A DNA stretch of 64,000 nt from Methanobrevibacter oralis (GCF_001639275.1 NZ_LWMU01000070.1:44788-108787), one strand, 5' to 3'; positions 36,029-46,388 are shown, counted from the first letter of the stretch. Numbers and translations are program-made. The notes: generated by a model from the sequence alone, not told the origin.

Positions 36029-39000
36029 ATGTTAGAAAAAGACCAAAAGATAACTATTATTAAATATATCCCACTAATTCTTTCGATGTTCATATTAGTG
36101 TTATTAATGACTACATTTGCAATAGATGAAATTCATGCAGTTGAACTAAACGAAAGTTCCAATGAAGTGGGTCTTTTAATAAAAAATGAAGATAAACTAG
36201 AAAATTCTCAAGAAAAAGAAATACTATCTACAACTTATAGTTCAAATGGAGGTACATTTACAGATATTAAAAATTTAATTAGTAGAGCAAAAGCAGGAGA
36301 TACAATTAATTTGAATGGTAATTTTTATGCAGATAAATCGGATTCTCCAATTTCAGTAAATAAAAAACTAAAATTCACATCAAAAAATGGTGCAGTTTTA
36401 AATGGCAAAGGCATTACAAGAATCATGAATCTTCCGCTTGCATCTACAGGTACTACATTATTTAATTTAAAGTTTATTAATGGAAATACAAAGTTAGCAG
36501 CAGGAGCTATACTTTTAGGAGGTAATAATTTAGTAATAGATAAATGTGTTTTTAACAAAAATCATGCAAAAAATGGTGGAGCAATTTATAGTGCTTATAA
36601 TTCATCTCGTACATTAAATTTAATAATTAAAAATTGTAATTTCACAAAAAATACAGCTTTAAGAGGGGGTGGAGCAGTTTCGGCATTTGGAAATAATTCA
36701 AAAGTTATTAATTGCATATTTGATTCTAATGGCGCTACAAATAAAGAAGGAATAATTCCATATGGAGGTGCATTACAAATTGGAATGGATGAAAAAAACA
36801 TTGTTGAGAGAGTTTCTAAATGTATTTTTAAAAATAATTATGTAAGTTATAATGGTAATGATCCAATTGCTCATGGTGGAGCAGGTTGTGTTCGTTTTGG
36901 AACAACATATGAAGATTGTGTTTTTATTAATAACCGCGCAAATCAAGGAGGTGCTTTAACTTTCCATTCATCAGGAAGTATTAAAAATTGTAAATTTTAC
37001 AATAATACAGCATATTGTTATGGGGGAGCTCTTTCAACAGGATTTTTAATTAAAAATAATAAAATGAATTTAAATGTTAATAATTGTATATTTGAATGTA
37101 ATAAAGCTCCTTTAGGTGGAGCTGTACAATTATGCGGATTAAATGTTAATATGAACAATAATACTTTTAATAGAAATAAGGCTTCTAAAAATGGTGGAGC
37201 AATAAATATTGAAGCAACCACTGTTAAGATAGATAAATCCAAGTTTAATAATAATATTGCAAATGTAAATGGTGGAGCTATTTTTATCATTGGTAATAAT
37301 ACCTTTATTAAAAATTCCGTATTTATAGCTAATAGTGCCATTCCTGATAAATTAAAATTAGATGATGGATTAGGTGGTGCTATTTATGTAAACTCTACAT
37401 TAGCTGAGGTTTCATATAATATCTTTAACTTTAACACTGCTAGAAATGGTAGTGCTGTTTATTATGATAAATATGGTGATAAACTTAGTTTAATTAACAA
37501 TGAAATGTTTCAAAATCAAGCATGGGTTTATAAACTTCCAATATATGCTCGTAATATTTATTATGGGGATGTTGAAGAAATTTCATCTATAATTCATGGT
37601 GGAAACAATATTGCAGATTACGATAATCTAGCAGTATCAAATGCAATTTATAATGCAGCTAAAAACTCAAACATTGTTATTAATGGCCAAAATCCAGTTT
37701 CAGGTGCGACAAATACGGGTGAGATATATCAAGACGATCGTGAATATAATATGGATATATTACTCAGTGTAACTCATGAAGATGGAACTTTAGTGTATAA
37801 TAATACTTTAAAATCTAGCTATTTAGGGAAAGTTGATATTGCTTTAGATGATTTAAAAGTTGGAAAATACTATGTAAAGGCTCAACATTTTGAAGATACC
37901 TATTATAAAGGAATTACTAATGTGACATCATTTATAGTCTCTGCTAAGGTTGATAATGAAATTAATAAATCAACAGAAAGGGAAAATTATAATTTTGAAG
38001 AAATTGTAATCTGGACTTTAAATTTCACAAACAATGGTCCATGTAATGCAAGTGGTGTTTTAGTTCATGATGTTCTTCCAGAAGGTCTTATATGGATTTC
38101 CGATGATAGTGAAGGAAAGTATGATTCTAAAACTGGTATATTAACTATTGGTGATTTTGCAATTGGTGAGAGAATTGTTGTAAACATATTGACTGTAATA
38201 AATAAAACCGGAAAAATTATTAATCGGGCAAACATTACTGCTAATGAATATGATTTTAACTTATCTAACAACAATGATGAGGTGGTTATTGTAGTTAATC
38301 CTGCATGTGACGTTGATATTATTAAAACGGTTAATAATTCACTACCTAATTATGGTGATATTGTTAAATGGACATTAGTTATTACAAATCATGGTCCAGA
38401 TGTTGCTCATGATGTTATAGTTTCAGATATATTACCAAATGGACTGATTTTAATTAATTCAACAGGTAGTTTTGATGTTCCTATTTTAAATGTTGGTGAA
38501 AGTGTTGTAATTGAATTTATAACTAAAGTTAATAAAACAGGTTTAATTGAAAATAATGCATCAGTTAGTCTTAATGAGTTTGACCATGACCTATCAAATA
38601 ACAATGATTCAGAGATAATTAAAGTAAATCCTGCTTGTGATTTAGAAATAGTAAAATCATCTAGTGTTTCTCAAGCCAATTATAAAGATATAATTAAATG
38701 GACGATTAAAGTTTCAAATAATGGTCCAGATAATGCAACTGGAGTTAAAATAATTGATATATTGCCAAATGGTTTAATTTATTTAAATTCAACAGAAAAC
38801 TATGAAAATAACACATTTAACATAGGTAATTTAGCTATTGGAGAAAGCATATCTATTGATATTTTTTGTAAAGTAAACGTCACAGGTAATATTACAAACT
38901 GGGTTAATGTAAGTGGAAATGAGTATGATTTTAATTTAGATAATAATAAAGACTCTGCATCAATTTATATTTCTCCTGCTAGTGATATTGCAGTTACAAA

Positions 39001-40894
39001 AACAGTAAATGAAACAGATGTAAATTTTGGTGATTTGGTTAAATGGGTTATTAATGTAACTAATAATGGTCCAGATGTTGCTCATAATATTGTAATAAAT
39101 GATGAAATTCCAGATTCATTAATAGTAATATCTAATAATGGAGGATTTAACATTGATAAATTAGATGTTGGAAAAAGCGTTATTTTAGAAATTATTACAA
39201 AAGTAAATAAAACAGGAGTTATTGAAAACGAAGTATCCGTTACAGCTCAAGAATTTGATTATAATCTAGAAAATAATCAAGATAATGATTTCACATCAGT
39301 TAATGCATCAGCAGATGTTCAAATTATCAAAACAGTTAATGAAACCAGTCCAAATTATGGAGATTTAGTCAAATGGAAGATAACAATTTCAAATAATGGT
39401 CCAAATAAAGCTACTGGAGTATATGTTGAAGATAGGTTACCAGAAGGTTTGGTTTTAGTTGAATATTATGCAAGTAAAGGAAGCTATGAAAATGGAATTT
39501 GGTCTGGATGTTGTTTGGAAAATGGGGAAGAAGAGTATTTAGAATTGATTTGTCTTGTTAATAAAACTGGCCAATTAATTAACATAGTTACAATTTATGA
39601 AAATGAATACGATCCAAATTTAAAAAACAATAATGACTCTGAAATAATTGATGTTCCTCCAGCTTGTGATATTTCAGTTACAAAAGAAGTCAATAATAAA
39701 ACTCCATTCTATGGTGACAAAATAACCTGGATTATTACAATTACCAATAATGGGCCGAATACAGCTAGTGACGTTGTTGTAAATGATGATTTGCCAAGTG
39801 GTTTAATTTTAACTAACTACACAGCTAGTAAAGGAACTTATAATAAGGGAATTTGGAGTATTAACTCACTTAATAAAGGTGAAAGTCAAATATTAACTAT
39901 AACTTGCATTATTAATGAATTGGGTGAAACTACTAACTTTGTAGATGCAACAGCTAATGAATATGATTGGAATTTATCAAATAATTATGCAAATGAGTTA
40001 ATAAATACAGATCCAATTTGTGATTTATCTATTGAAAAATTAGTTAACCAAACAAATCCTAATTATCTAGATTTAGTTAAATGGGTTTTAATTATCACTA
40101 ACAATGGCCCAAACAATGCTAGTGATGTAGTTGTTTGTGATACTTTGCCTAATGGCTTAGAATTAATTAGCTGTGATGGGAATTATGATGGTGAGTTTAT
40201 AAATGTTGGTCAGTTAAATGTTGGAGATAGAAAAGAATTTGAAATAATTTGTAAAGTTACTAAAACAGGTAAAATTACAAATACTGCTAGTATTGCTTGC
40301 AATGAAGAAGATTCTAATTTAGATAACAATTATGCTGAAAAATCAATTGATGTTCCTCCAGCAGCAGATTTAGCTATTACAAAAACTGTAACTAAATTTA
40401 AATACAAAAAAGGAGATCTAATTGAATATTTTATAAAACTCACAAATAAAGGTCCTAATGATGCTAAAAATATTAAAGTTAAGGAAATTTTAGAGTCTCC
40501 ATTAATTTTAAAATCATTTAAAGTTAGTAAGGGAGATTTTAATCAAAAAACTAATATTTGGTCTATTAATAAACTTGCAGCCGGTGGTGAAGCAGATTTA
40601 AAAATTAAAGCTTTGGCTAATAAAAGTGGGGTTTTTAAAAATGAAGTTCAAGTTACAAGTGATAATTACGATCCAGATTTGGAAAATAATAATGATTCTG
40701 TTGAGGTAAATGTTAGTGAATCTCCAAATAAAACTTCCAAAAAAGTTAATTTAGATAAAAAAAGTATTTTTAAACCTAAAACAGCTTATAAAAATGTAAT
40801 GGCACTTACAACAGCTAATCCTATAGCTATATTTCTTTGTTGTATTTTGGCTTCATTAGTATTTTCTAGTGGCAATTTATTTAAAAGAAGATAA
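36029..40894 (+). CDS. Giant adhesin-like surface protein with pectin-lyase fold and eight DUF11 repeats
   Basis: 1621 residues. An N-terminal membrane/signal segment (about 15-32) is followed by a beta-helix, pectin-lyase-like region (about 70-545). That region has many GGA motifs (NGGAI, RGGGAVSAFG, LGGAI), as in polymorphic outer-surface proteins. A linker of about 100 residues follows. Eight DUF11 repeats of about 115 residues (about 642-1564) come next. Each has a KTVN..PNYGD..KW.....NNGP core and ends in a NEYDxNLxNN block. A C-terminal membrane helix and KRR tail (about 1590-1621) anchor it. Such proteins mediate attachment or cell-cell contact in Methanobrevibacter. No obvious truncation; probably monocistronic. 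Confidence 0.93.
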   Translation: MLEKDQKITIIKYIPLILSMFILVLLMTTFAIDEIHAVELNESSNEVGLLIKNEDKLENSQEKEILSTTYSSNGGTFTDIKNLISRAKAGDTINLNGNFYADKSDSPISVNKKLKFTSKNGAVLNGKGITRIMNLPLASTGTTLFNLKFINGNTKLAAGAILLGGNNLVIDKCVFNKNHAKNGGAIYSAYNSSRTLNLIIKNCNFTKNTALRGGGAVSAFGNNSKVINCIFDSNGATNKEGIIPYGGALQIGMDEKNIVERVSKCIFKNNYVSYNGNDPIAHGGAGCVRFGTTYEDCVFINNRANQGGALTFHSSGSIKNCKFYNNTAYCYGGALSTGFLIKNNKMNLNVNNCIFECNKAPLGGAVQLCGLNVNMNNNTFNRNKASKNGGAINIEATTVKIDKSKFNNNIANVNGGAIFIIGNNTFIKNSVFIANSAIPDKLKLDDGLGGAIYVNSTLAEVSYNIFNFNTARNGSAVYYDKYGDKLSLINNEMFQNQAWVYKLPIYARNIYYGDVEEISSIIHGGNNIADYDNLAVSNAIYNAAKNSNIVINGQNPVSGATNTGEIYQDDREYNMDILLSVTHEDGTLVYNNTLKSSYLGKVDIALDDLKVGKYYVKAQHFEDTYYKGITNVTSFIVSAKVDNEINKSTERENYNFEEIVIWTLNFTNNGPCNASGVLVHDVLPEGLIWISDDSEGKYDSKTGILTIGDFAIGERIVVNILTVINKTGKIINRANITANEYDFNLSNNNDEVVIVVNPACDVDIIKTVNNSLPNYGDIVKWTLVITNHGPDVAHDVIVSDILPNGLILINSTGSFDVPILNVGESVVIEFITKVNKTGLIENNASVSLNEFDHDLSNNNDSEIIKVNPACDLEIVKSSSVSQANYKDIIKWTIKVSNNGPDNATGVKIIDILPNGLIYLNSTENYENNTFNIGNLAIGESISIDIFCKVNVTGNITNWVNVSGNEYDFNLDNNKDSASIYISPASDIAVTKTVNETDVNFGDLVKWVINVTNNGPDVAHNIVINDEIPDSLIVISNNGGFNIDKLDVGKSVILEIITKVNKTGVIENEVSVTAQEFDYNLENNQDNDFTSVNASADVQIIKTVNETSPNYGDLVKWKITISNNGPNKATGVYVEDRLPEGLVLVEYYASKGSYENGIWSGCCLENGEEEYLELICLVNKTGQLINIVTIYENEYDPNLKNNNDSEIIDVPPACDISVTKEVNNKTPFYGDKITWIITITNNGPNTASDVVVNDDLPSGLILTNYTASKGTYNKGIWSINSLNKGESQILTITCIINELGETTNFVDATANEYDWNLSNNYANELINTDPICDLSIEKLVNQTNPNYLDLVKWVLIITNNGPNNASDVVVCDTLPNGLELISCDGNYDGEFINVGQLNVGDRKEFEIICKVTKTGKITNTASIACNEEDSNLDNNYAEKSIDVPPAADLAITKTVTKFKYKKGDLIEYFIKLTNKGPNDAKNIKVKEILESPLILKSFKVSKGDFNQKTNIWSINKLAAGGEADLKIKALANKSGVFKNEVQVTSDNYDPDLENNNDSVEVNVSESPNKTSKKVNLDKKSIFKPKTAYKNVMALTTANPIAIFLCCILASLVFSSGNLFKRR

Positions 40895-40900
40895 TTTTTA

Positions 40901-40933
40901 AGTAGCATTTAAGCTACTACCTTTTATTTTTTC
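40901..40933 (+). terminator. Hairpin terminator after the adhesin
   Basis: AGTAGC (40901-40906), loop ATTTAA, GCTACT (40913-40918), then a T-rich tract to 40933. It lies six bases after the adhesin stop. Confidence 0.75.
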
Positions 40934-41162
40934 AAACCCTTTTTCAAAATTTTACATCTATTGTAATTATTAATTTTATGAGTAATTATTTCACATGATT
41001 ATTATATTCTATTATAAAATATTATAGCTACTATTAATTTAAGGCATAGTTTTATATAAAACTTCTAACAAAGTTATTAGTAGATATTGATGTATTGTCG
41101 ATTTTTATCAAATTTCGCTTCAAGGATCAATATTACTAATTTAATTAAAATGAGGTGTAATC

Positions 41163-41600
41163 ATGTCTGAAGAGGAAATGATTGAGAATACTGAAGAATT
41201 TATAGAAGAAAATGAAGATGAAAAATTACCATTTGCTAAAGCAGAAGTTGTTCGTTTAATGAAAGAAAATCTTGATAGTGACAAGATGATTAAAGAAAGA
41301 GTTAAAGTAGAAATGAACAAATTCTTAGGTGATGTCTTAAAAAATGTGTGTAAACAATTAAATGAATATCCTTATACTACAATTGATTATGAAATGTTAA
41401 AAGAATCAACTTATCCCTATACTAACATTGAAAGAATCAATCAAGAAAAAGAAAGGATTTTATTACATTTAAATGCTATTAAAGCTGATTGTGATGCTTT
41501 ATCTATGGATGTTGAAAAAACTTTAAAATTAAAAGATGTAGATGAAGAAGACAGTACATTCGCAAGCTTTTCTGTAAACGATGAAGAAGATGAAGAATAA
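41163..41600 (+). CDS. Histone-fold-like protein with acidic tails and C-terminal helix
   Basis: 145 residues. An acidic N-terminal tail (1-21) precedes a segment (22-86) that follows the archaeal histone pattern. Helix 1 is [16 protein letters not shown], the long helix 2 spans about 42-68, a YTTID loop stands where archaeal histones have RKTIKAED, and helix 3 ends at STYPY. A further charged helix (about 88-125), likely coiled coil, and an acidic tail follow. Canonical archaeal histones are about 67 residues, basic and without tails. This protein is acidic overall, so DNA binding may be weak or it may act in protein contacts. GAGGTG precedes the ATG. It is convergent with the ZPR1 gene. Confidence 0.6.
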   Translation: MSEEEMIENTEEFIEENEDEKLPFAKAEVVRLMKENLDSDKMIKERVKVEMNKFLGDVLKNVCKQLNEYPYTTIDYEMLKESTYPYTNIERINQEKERILLHLNAIKADCDALSMDVEKTLKLKDVDEEDSTFASFSVNDEEDEE

Positions 41601-41609
41601 TTCTTCTTC

Positions 41610-42200
41610 TTAATTATCTTCAATATGACTAAAACCTGTTTTTAAATGTTTCAATTCATCATCAGGAATATCTAATATTTCGACCGAATCACTTACAATG
41701 TTACTTTGACCAAATGGGTCTTGAATAATTAAAGTAGCTACTTTATTTCCTTTTATTAACTCTTGTATTTCATAAAGAGTGTTTTTACCGTTTTCTTGTG
41801 AATTTGCATCTTCAAATAGATTTAATGCTTTTTTAACAGCATCTTCAAAACGAGTAAGTATTCCTTCAACATTGGTCACATAACCTTCTGATTTTGGACC
41901 AGGTTCTACTTTCACTCCAATTTCAGGTATTGAAACAGTTGCTGATTGTGATCTAACAACTCTTATAGATAAATTATCTTTATTAATTTCAAGAATATAT
42001 TTAGCAGGATCGTTTTGTTCTAAACTAATGACATCGCTGTGTTTAAATCCACATTCAGGGCATTTAATAGTTGTTTCTAGCACATTACCAAAATGAGGTA
42101 TTTCTATTTCTTTCATTATTGATTTTGCTTTACCTTCAACATGGCAAACTGGACAGTTAATAATCATTTCATTTATAGTATCATCATTCATTGTACACAT
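41610..42200 (-). CDS. ZPR1 zinc-finger domain protein
   Basis: 196 residues, or 193 from a second ATG at 42191. The C4 zinc finger is CPVCHVEGK ... IKCPECGFKHSDV (about 15-60). The A/B alpha-beta domain follows, with RVVRSQSATVSIPEIGVKVEPGP (family block) and EGILTRFEDAVKKAL. Archaeal proteins carry one ZPR1 module, eukaryotes two. The role in archaea is unclear; a translation-factor chaperone role is known for eukaryotic ZPR1. The start overlaps the stop of the kinase gene, so they are translationally coupled. Confidence 0.9.
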   Translation of the reverse strand: MCTMNDDTINEMIINCPVCHVEGKAKSIMKEIEIPHFGNVLETTIKCPECGFKHSDVISLEQNDPAKYILEINKDNLSIRVVRSQSATVSIPEIGVKVEPGPKSEGYVTNVEGILTRFEDAVKKALNLFEDANSQENGKNTLYEIQELIKGNKVATLIIQDPFGQSNIVSDSVEILDIPDDELKHLKTGFSHIEDN

Positions 42201-43128
42201 ATCCTTTTTCTATAAGCTCTTTTTTAATTTTATCAAGAACTTCTTGACTTGGTCCACTAACAGTCATTTCTCTGTATTTAGATAAGTTATATAATTTGTT
42301 CAAATCTGCTTTATTATCTTTTTTATTATTAATTGTTTTAATAAATCTATTAACAGCTTCAGCATTTGTTGCTGTTACTTTTCTAATTAATGGATCTTTA
42401 AATCCTGCAATTGGATAAGATACTTGTTCTAGATTTCCATTATTTTTATTTATTATGATATTTACAACATCTTCTAATTGATCTACTGTATTAATTAATT
42501 TAATTGTAGTTGTACTTTTATTAATATGGGCTAGTATTTGTGCAATACTTTTTTCAATAGAATCTGTATCAATAATTTTTATATTATTTGCATCAGCTTG
42601 ACTTAGAAGGTGATCGTGAATGATTCTATTTTCACTAAAGAATTCTAGTTGTTTGCCTCCACGATGTATTTGGACTGCTCTTTTTACAAATCTTTCTTTG
42701 TGTGATTCTTCATCAGAACTTAAGACAAAGAAATATATGCTTGCATCAGAACCAAATTGGTCTATATCAATTAATCCTGGAACTAAATGCACTCCTTCTA
42801 TTATTATGTCATCAAAATCCGTAATAGCTCTTTGAATAACTTTTTCAACAGCAGGTATAACATAAGACGCATGTTCATCAAATCCTGCTGATACTAATTC
42901 GGTATAGTTATCGTATTTATTTTTAGTTCTAAGGTTTTTATACGCGTCATATGATGAACTATGTAATGCGGGAGCATATTCTCTTCCAATAATTCCACGA
43001 ACAACTGCTCTTAAAAAATCACTTTCAATTAAATGTTTAATATTTAATTTTTTAGCTAATTCTGCAGCAATTGTTGATTTACCAATACCCGATGCACTTC
43101 CAATTAATATAACATAAGGTTTTCTCAT
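42184..43128 (-). CDS. 2-phosphoglycerate kinase-like P-loop kinase
   Basis: 314 residues. Walker A is GSASGIGKST near residue 10. The segments SDFLRAVVRGIIG, IIIEGVHLVPG, and HRGGKQLEFFSENRIIHDHL with a downstream LLSQA match the 2-phosphoglycerate kinase group. That enzyme makes 2,3-bisphosphoglycerate for the cyclic 2,3-DPG of methanogens. The ATP-cone seen at the N-terminus of some members is missing here. The last 110 residues are variable. Substrate assignment is by family only. It overlaps ZPR1 by 17 bases at most. Confidence 0.75.
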   Translation of the reverse strand: MRKPYVILIGSASGIGKSTIAAELAKKLNIKHLIESDFLRAVVRGIIGREYAPALHSSSYDAYKNLRTKNKYDNYTELVSAGFDEHASYVIPAVEKVIQRAITDFDDIIIEGVHLVPGLIDIDQFGSDASIYFFVLSSDEESHKERFVKRAVQIHRGGKQLEFFSENRIIHDHLLSQADANNIKIIDTDSIEKSIAQILAHINKSTTTIKLINTVDQLEDVVNIIINKNNGNLEQVSYPIAGFKDPLIRKVTATNAEAVNRFIKTINNKKDNKADLNKLYNLSKYREMTVSGPSQEVLDKIKKELIEKGYVYNE

Positions 43129-43329
43129 GGGAATATTCTCCTATTTTCTATTGATTAAAGTATTATATGAATTACTATTTATTAATTATTTTTCATCAAA
43201 ACATTATACCTTTATTAATATGAAAAATTATAAGTAGTAATATACTATATTTTTAGAATGATTTAAAAAAATATCATGATAATAAATTTTCATTAAAGTT
43301 ATAAATTATAAGTTAGAAGCATAGGAGTG

Positions 43330-44388
43330 ATGGTGTTGTATTCAGTAAAATCTGTAAAAGAGATTCAAGATTTAAATCCATTTATTGTAGTTGGTTGTGG
43401 TGGTGGAGGTGAAAAATTTTCCAATCTTGAAGGTGTTGAAGCTATTGGTTTTATAGATGATGATGTAAAAAAACAAACAAAACCCTTCTGTGGTCGTGTT
43501 GTTTGTGGTAATTTAGAAGACTGTTTGAAGGAAAATCCTCATGCAAAATCTCTTGTTATAATGTTGCCAATTGGTGCTGAAGGTACTGCTTTGAAATATG
43601 CAGCTCAAGCTATTGATGAGGGATTAAATGTTATTACTTCATTTAGATCATTATCTATTAGTGAAAATATCTCTTTGAAAAAATTTGCTGATTCAAAAGG
43701 TTTAGTTATTAAAGAAATAGGTCCTAGGTTAGATGTTATTGAGAAAATTGCAGGTGTCGCTCCTAAAAAATCCTGTGAAATCCTTCCAAAGATTTCTTAT
43801 AACCCAAAAGCTCCTGTAGTTTTCGTTGGTGGAACTTCACAAGAATGTGGAAAAAGAACCACTACTAAATCCTTAGGTATAGCGGCTAGCGAAAGAGGAT
43901 TAACACCAGCTATTATTTCTACTGATGAAATGGGTTTAGAAGAACCTACTGACTTTAATTTTAGAGCAGGAAGTTTATCTGCAATGGATGTTCCTGCAGC
44001 TGTTTTATCTGCAATCAAATATGTTGAAGAAATTAAAAAACCAGATATTATTTTCATTGAAGGTCAATCAAGCTTAACTGAAAAAGGAAATCCTCATCCA
44101 AGAGGATTATCTGCAGCTATTTTAATTGGAGCTGCTCCTGATGCAGTTATTGTGGGACATAGACCAAATCATCCATATAGAAAACCAAGAGGTATTGAAG
44201 AAGAAATTAAAGCTATTGAAGCTGTTGAACCGACAAAAGTTGTTGGTTTATCAATAAATCTTAAAGATGCTAACTTGGATATGGATGTTAAATATTTTGA
44301 ATCTAAATTTGGTTTGCCTGTTGAAGATGTTTTCAATAATGGTGCTTCAAAATTATTAGATGCGATTTTTGATTATTTAAAGGAGTAA
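43330..44388 (+). CDS. DUF1611 (DgcN-like) P-loop protein
   Basis: 352 residues from ATG 43330. AGGAG lies just before, and an upstream GTG at 43327 or GTG 43333 are alternatives. The N-terminal Rossmann-like part holds [13 protein letters not shown]. The C-terminal part is P-loop-like with [17 protein letters not shown] (about 159-176) and [13 protein letters not shown]. This two-domain layout fits DUF1611, whose members include DgcN-type acyltransferases; the substrate here is unknown. It ends five bases before sepF, so the two form an operon. Confidence 0.8.
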   Translation: MVLYSVKSVKEIQDLNPFIVVGCGGGGEKFSNLEGVEAIGFIDDDVKKQTKPFCGRVVCGNLEDCLKENPHAKSLVIMLPIGAEGTALKYAAQAIDEGLNVITSFRSLSISENISLKKFADSKGLVIKEIGPRLDVIEKIAGVAPKKSCEILPKISYNPKAPVVFVGGTSQECGKRTTTKSLGIAASERGLTPAIISTDEMGLEEPTDFNFRAGSLSAMDVPAAVLSAIKYVEEIKKPDIIFIEGQSSLTEKGNPHPRGLSAAILIGAAPDAVIVGHRPNHPYRKPRGIEEEIKAIEAVEPTKVVGLSINLKDANLDMDVKYFESKFGLPVEDVFNNGASKLLDAIFDYLKE

Positions 44389-44393
44389 TTTAA

Positions 44394-44903
44394 ATGAGTT
44401 TCACTAGTGCATTAAAAAGAAGTTTAGGATTTGAAGAAACAGAAGAAGAATCTAAAAATAGAAAGAACAATGAGAATTCATTCAGTATTGGGAGTATTAT
44501 AGATGCTCTTAAAAGACCTACTGAGAATAATTCATCAAATAATCAACAACAGTCAAGACCTCAGCAACAATATACTCCAAGGCCAACTCCTAGTTCGACT
44601 CATGCTTATTATGATGATGTAATTTCCCCTGAACAATCTTTTTATGAAATTGTTTTAATTAGGCCTAAAACTATTGATGATGTTAATTATATTGTTGATC
44701 AGGTAATTGAGGAAAATAATCCAGTAATAATTGATTTATCATTTTTAGAAAAAGAAAGCCCAGCTAATTTTAAATTAACTGGTGATAAGATTAAACAAAT
44801 GAGAGCGCATTATGGAGCTCAAGCTTTATTGCTTTCTCGTTCTTCTGAGAAAAATTTAATAATAGTTGTTCCTAAAAGAGTAGCTATTTCAAATAAAGGA
44901 TAA
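44394..44903 (+). CDS. sepF: SepF, FtsZ membrane anchor
   Basis: 169 residues. The N-terminal amphipathic helix MSFTSALKRSLGFEE is the membrane-targeting sequence. A disordered Q/N/P-rich linker (about 25-75) follows, then the SepF core (about 78-165), with EIVLIRPKTIDDVNYIVDQ and PVIIDLSFLEKE. Archaeal SepF links FtsZ to the membrane at the division site and is essential in the species examined. AAGGAG precedes the ATG. It ends in a strong hairpin terminator. Confidence 0.95.
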   Translation: MSFTSALKRSLGFEETEEESKNRKNNENSFSIGSIIDALKRPTENNSSNNQQQSRPQQQYTPRPTPSSTHAYYDDVISPEQSFYEIVLIRPKTIDDVNYIVDQVIEENNPVIIDLSFLEKESPANFKLTGDKIKQMRAHYGAQALLLSRSSEKNLIIVVPKRVAISNKG

Positions 44904-44919
44904 TGTCCTTTATTTTTTT
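44892..44919 (+). terminator. Hairpin terminator of sepF
   Basis: AATAAAGGA (44892-44900), loop TAATG containing the sepF stop codon, TCCTTTATT (44906-44914), then a T-run to 44919. It is a perfect 9-bp stem. The convergent gene ends at 44918, so it may serve both. Confidence 0.85.
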
Positions 44920-45673
44920 ATATTTTAAAGAATTTTTCAGCATTTAAAAAAGACACTTTTTCTATATCTTTTTTGTTGTAATTTTGTTTTTGAAGTTCTC
45001 TAATTGTTTTTGGAACAGAAAGAGGGTCTGATGCTTTAGTACTAATGTCACTATTTAGTAGGAATTTATCAAAACCATATTCATTTAAAATCGTTATTGC
45101 TTCTTCCTTGGTCATTTTTTGAGGTTGAACAGTTAAACCTAACATACAATCTTTATTTATAACACTATTAACAACGCTTGGATTAATATGGTCGATTACA
45201 GCTAATTTTTCATCAATATGTTGAGGTAATATGTCTAAAATAACTTTTAAAACTTTTGCTTTATTTTTACGTGGTGTGTGGATAATTACTTTTGTTTTAG
45301 TTTCATCAGCAATGTCAAGTTGTTTTTTAAAGATATTAATTTCATCAACGGTTAAATTTTCTAATCCTATTTCTCCAATAGCTATAATTTCTCTTGATTT
45401 AATCCAGTTATATAAACTCTCATAAATCATTTTTGGATTTATTTTAGTGTTTGTGGGGTGTATTCCTAATGCTACTTTTAGTTTAAGTCCATGTTCAAAT
45501 GCCCTTTCAGTTTCTAGTTTTAAAATTCTATTCAAATGATTTAAAAGCACGATTTCGTTATCTACTTTGTATGGATAAAAACCACATGTAATTGCAACGT
45601 CTATTCCAGATAAATACATCTCCTTAAAATCTTCACCACTTCTTAAGTCAGCATGTATATGTGTGTCTATCAT
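44918..45673 (-). CDS. TatD-like amidohydrolase (archaeal subgroup)
   Basis: 251 residues. It starts MIDTHIHADLRSG with the metal-binding HxH. VALGIHPTN, IIAIGEIGLENLT (metal-binding glutamate), TKVIIHTPRKNK, AVIDHINPS and LLNSDISTKASD follow the TatD/amidohydrolase barrel in order. Unlike the TatD protein at 32150, the first metal motif is complete. Substrate unknown. Monocistronic, convergent with sepF. Confidence 0.8.
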   Translation of the reverse strand: MIDTHIHADLRSGEDFKEMYLSGIDVAITCGFYPYKVDNEIVLLNHLNRILKLETERAFEHGLKLKVALGIHPTNTKINPKMIYESLYNWIKSREIIAIGEIGLENLTVDEINIFKKQLDIADETKTKVIIHTPRKNKAKVLKVILDILPQHIDEKLAVIDHINPSVVNSVINKDCMLGLTVQPQKMTKEEAITILNEYGFDKFLLNSDISTKASDPLSVPKTIRELQKQNYNKKDIEKVSFLNAEKFFKI

Positions 45674-46388
45674 TTTATCCCTTACTCTACTATTTGTTGT
45701 TTATATTTTAAAAAATTTTAACCTTATAGAAACCCTATTAAAATTTAAGTGAATATCGATATTATTTTCTTTTTTTGTTAAATATTTTTGTTTTATTCTT
45801 TATTTTTTGATTTTAACATGTTTATTGTTCTTTTTATTTTACACTTGAAGTTGTTCATCACAAAAAAATTTTACAAGAAATGTTTTGATTCTAGTTTTAA
45901 GTGATTTTATTGCTTTAGTTTTTATATATTTGAAATAATACTTGTTATTAATTAAAAAACTTGATAATAATTTATAAATAGTAGAATGGAGAATAATTTA
46001 TTAATATGAACAAGAAAATAAACTATTTTCTGTATTATTATTTGAATTTATAGACATTTAAACCTTTTGGATTTTGGACTTAAAATTGATGGAAAAACTA
46101 GACAAAAACAATAAAAAAATGCATAAACAAAGAAATAGGAAATAAAAGGAAAATTCAACGGAAAAAACTATAGTGGAAGCACAAAACTCCAAAATAAAGA
46201 AACAAAACTCAAAAATGTATTATATAACATTTACAGGGCAATACAAATATTTTAAAGGAGGGTTTCTACAAGGTTAAAATTTGTTTATTTTTAAATTTTA
46301 TGGAAGTGTTATTTGATGAGATTGTTCACTTCAATAGATTTTATATTTTTTGTAATAAAAATTAATATTATACGTAATACTATTTTCT
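45674..46388. other. 715-base intergenic interval with possible transposase debris
   Basis: No intact gene. Plus-strand stretches around 46065-46275 encode short charged fragments broken by stops (for example about 40 residues ending in YITFTGQYKYFKGGF near 46275). They look like a decayed gene in more than one frame. No terminal inverted repeat was found. The last 100 bases are the promoter region of the regulator. Confidence 0.35.

Noticed and set aside
36325..38604. Several minus-strand open frames inside the adhesin gene
   Set aside because: They mirror the repeated coding sequence, lack ribosome sites, and have low-complexity hydrophobic content. The plus-strand frame is complete.
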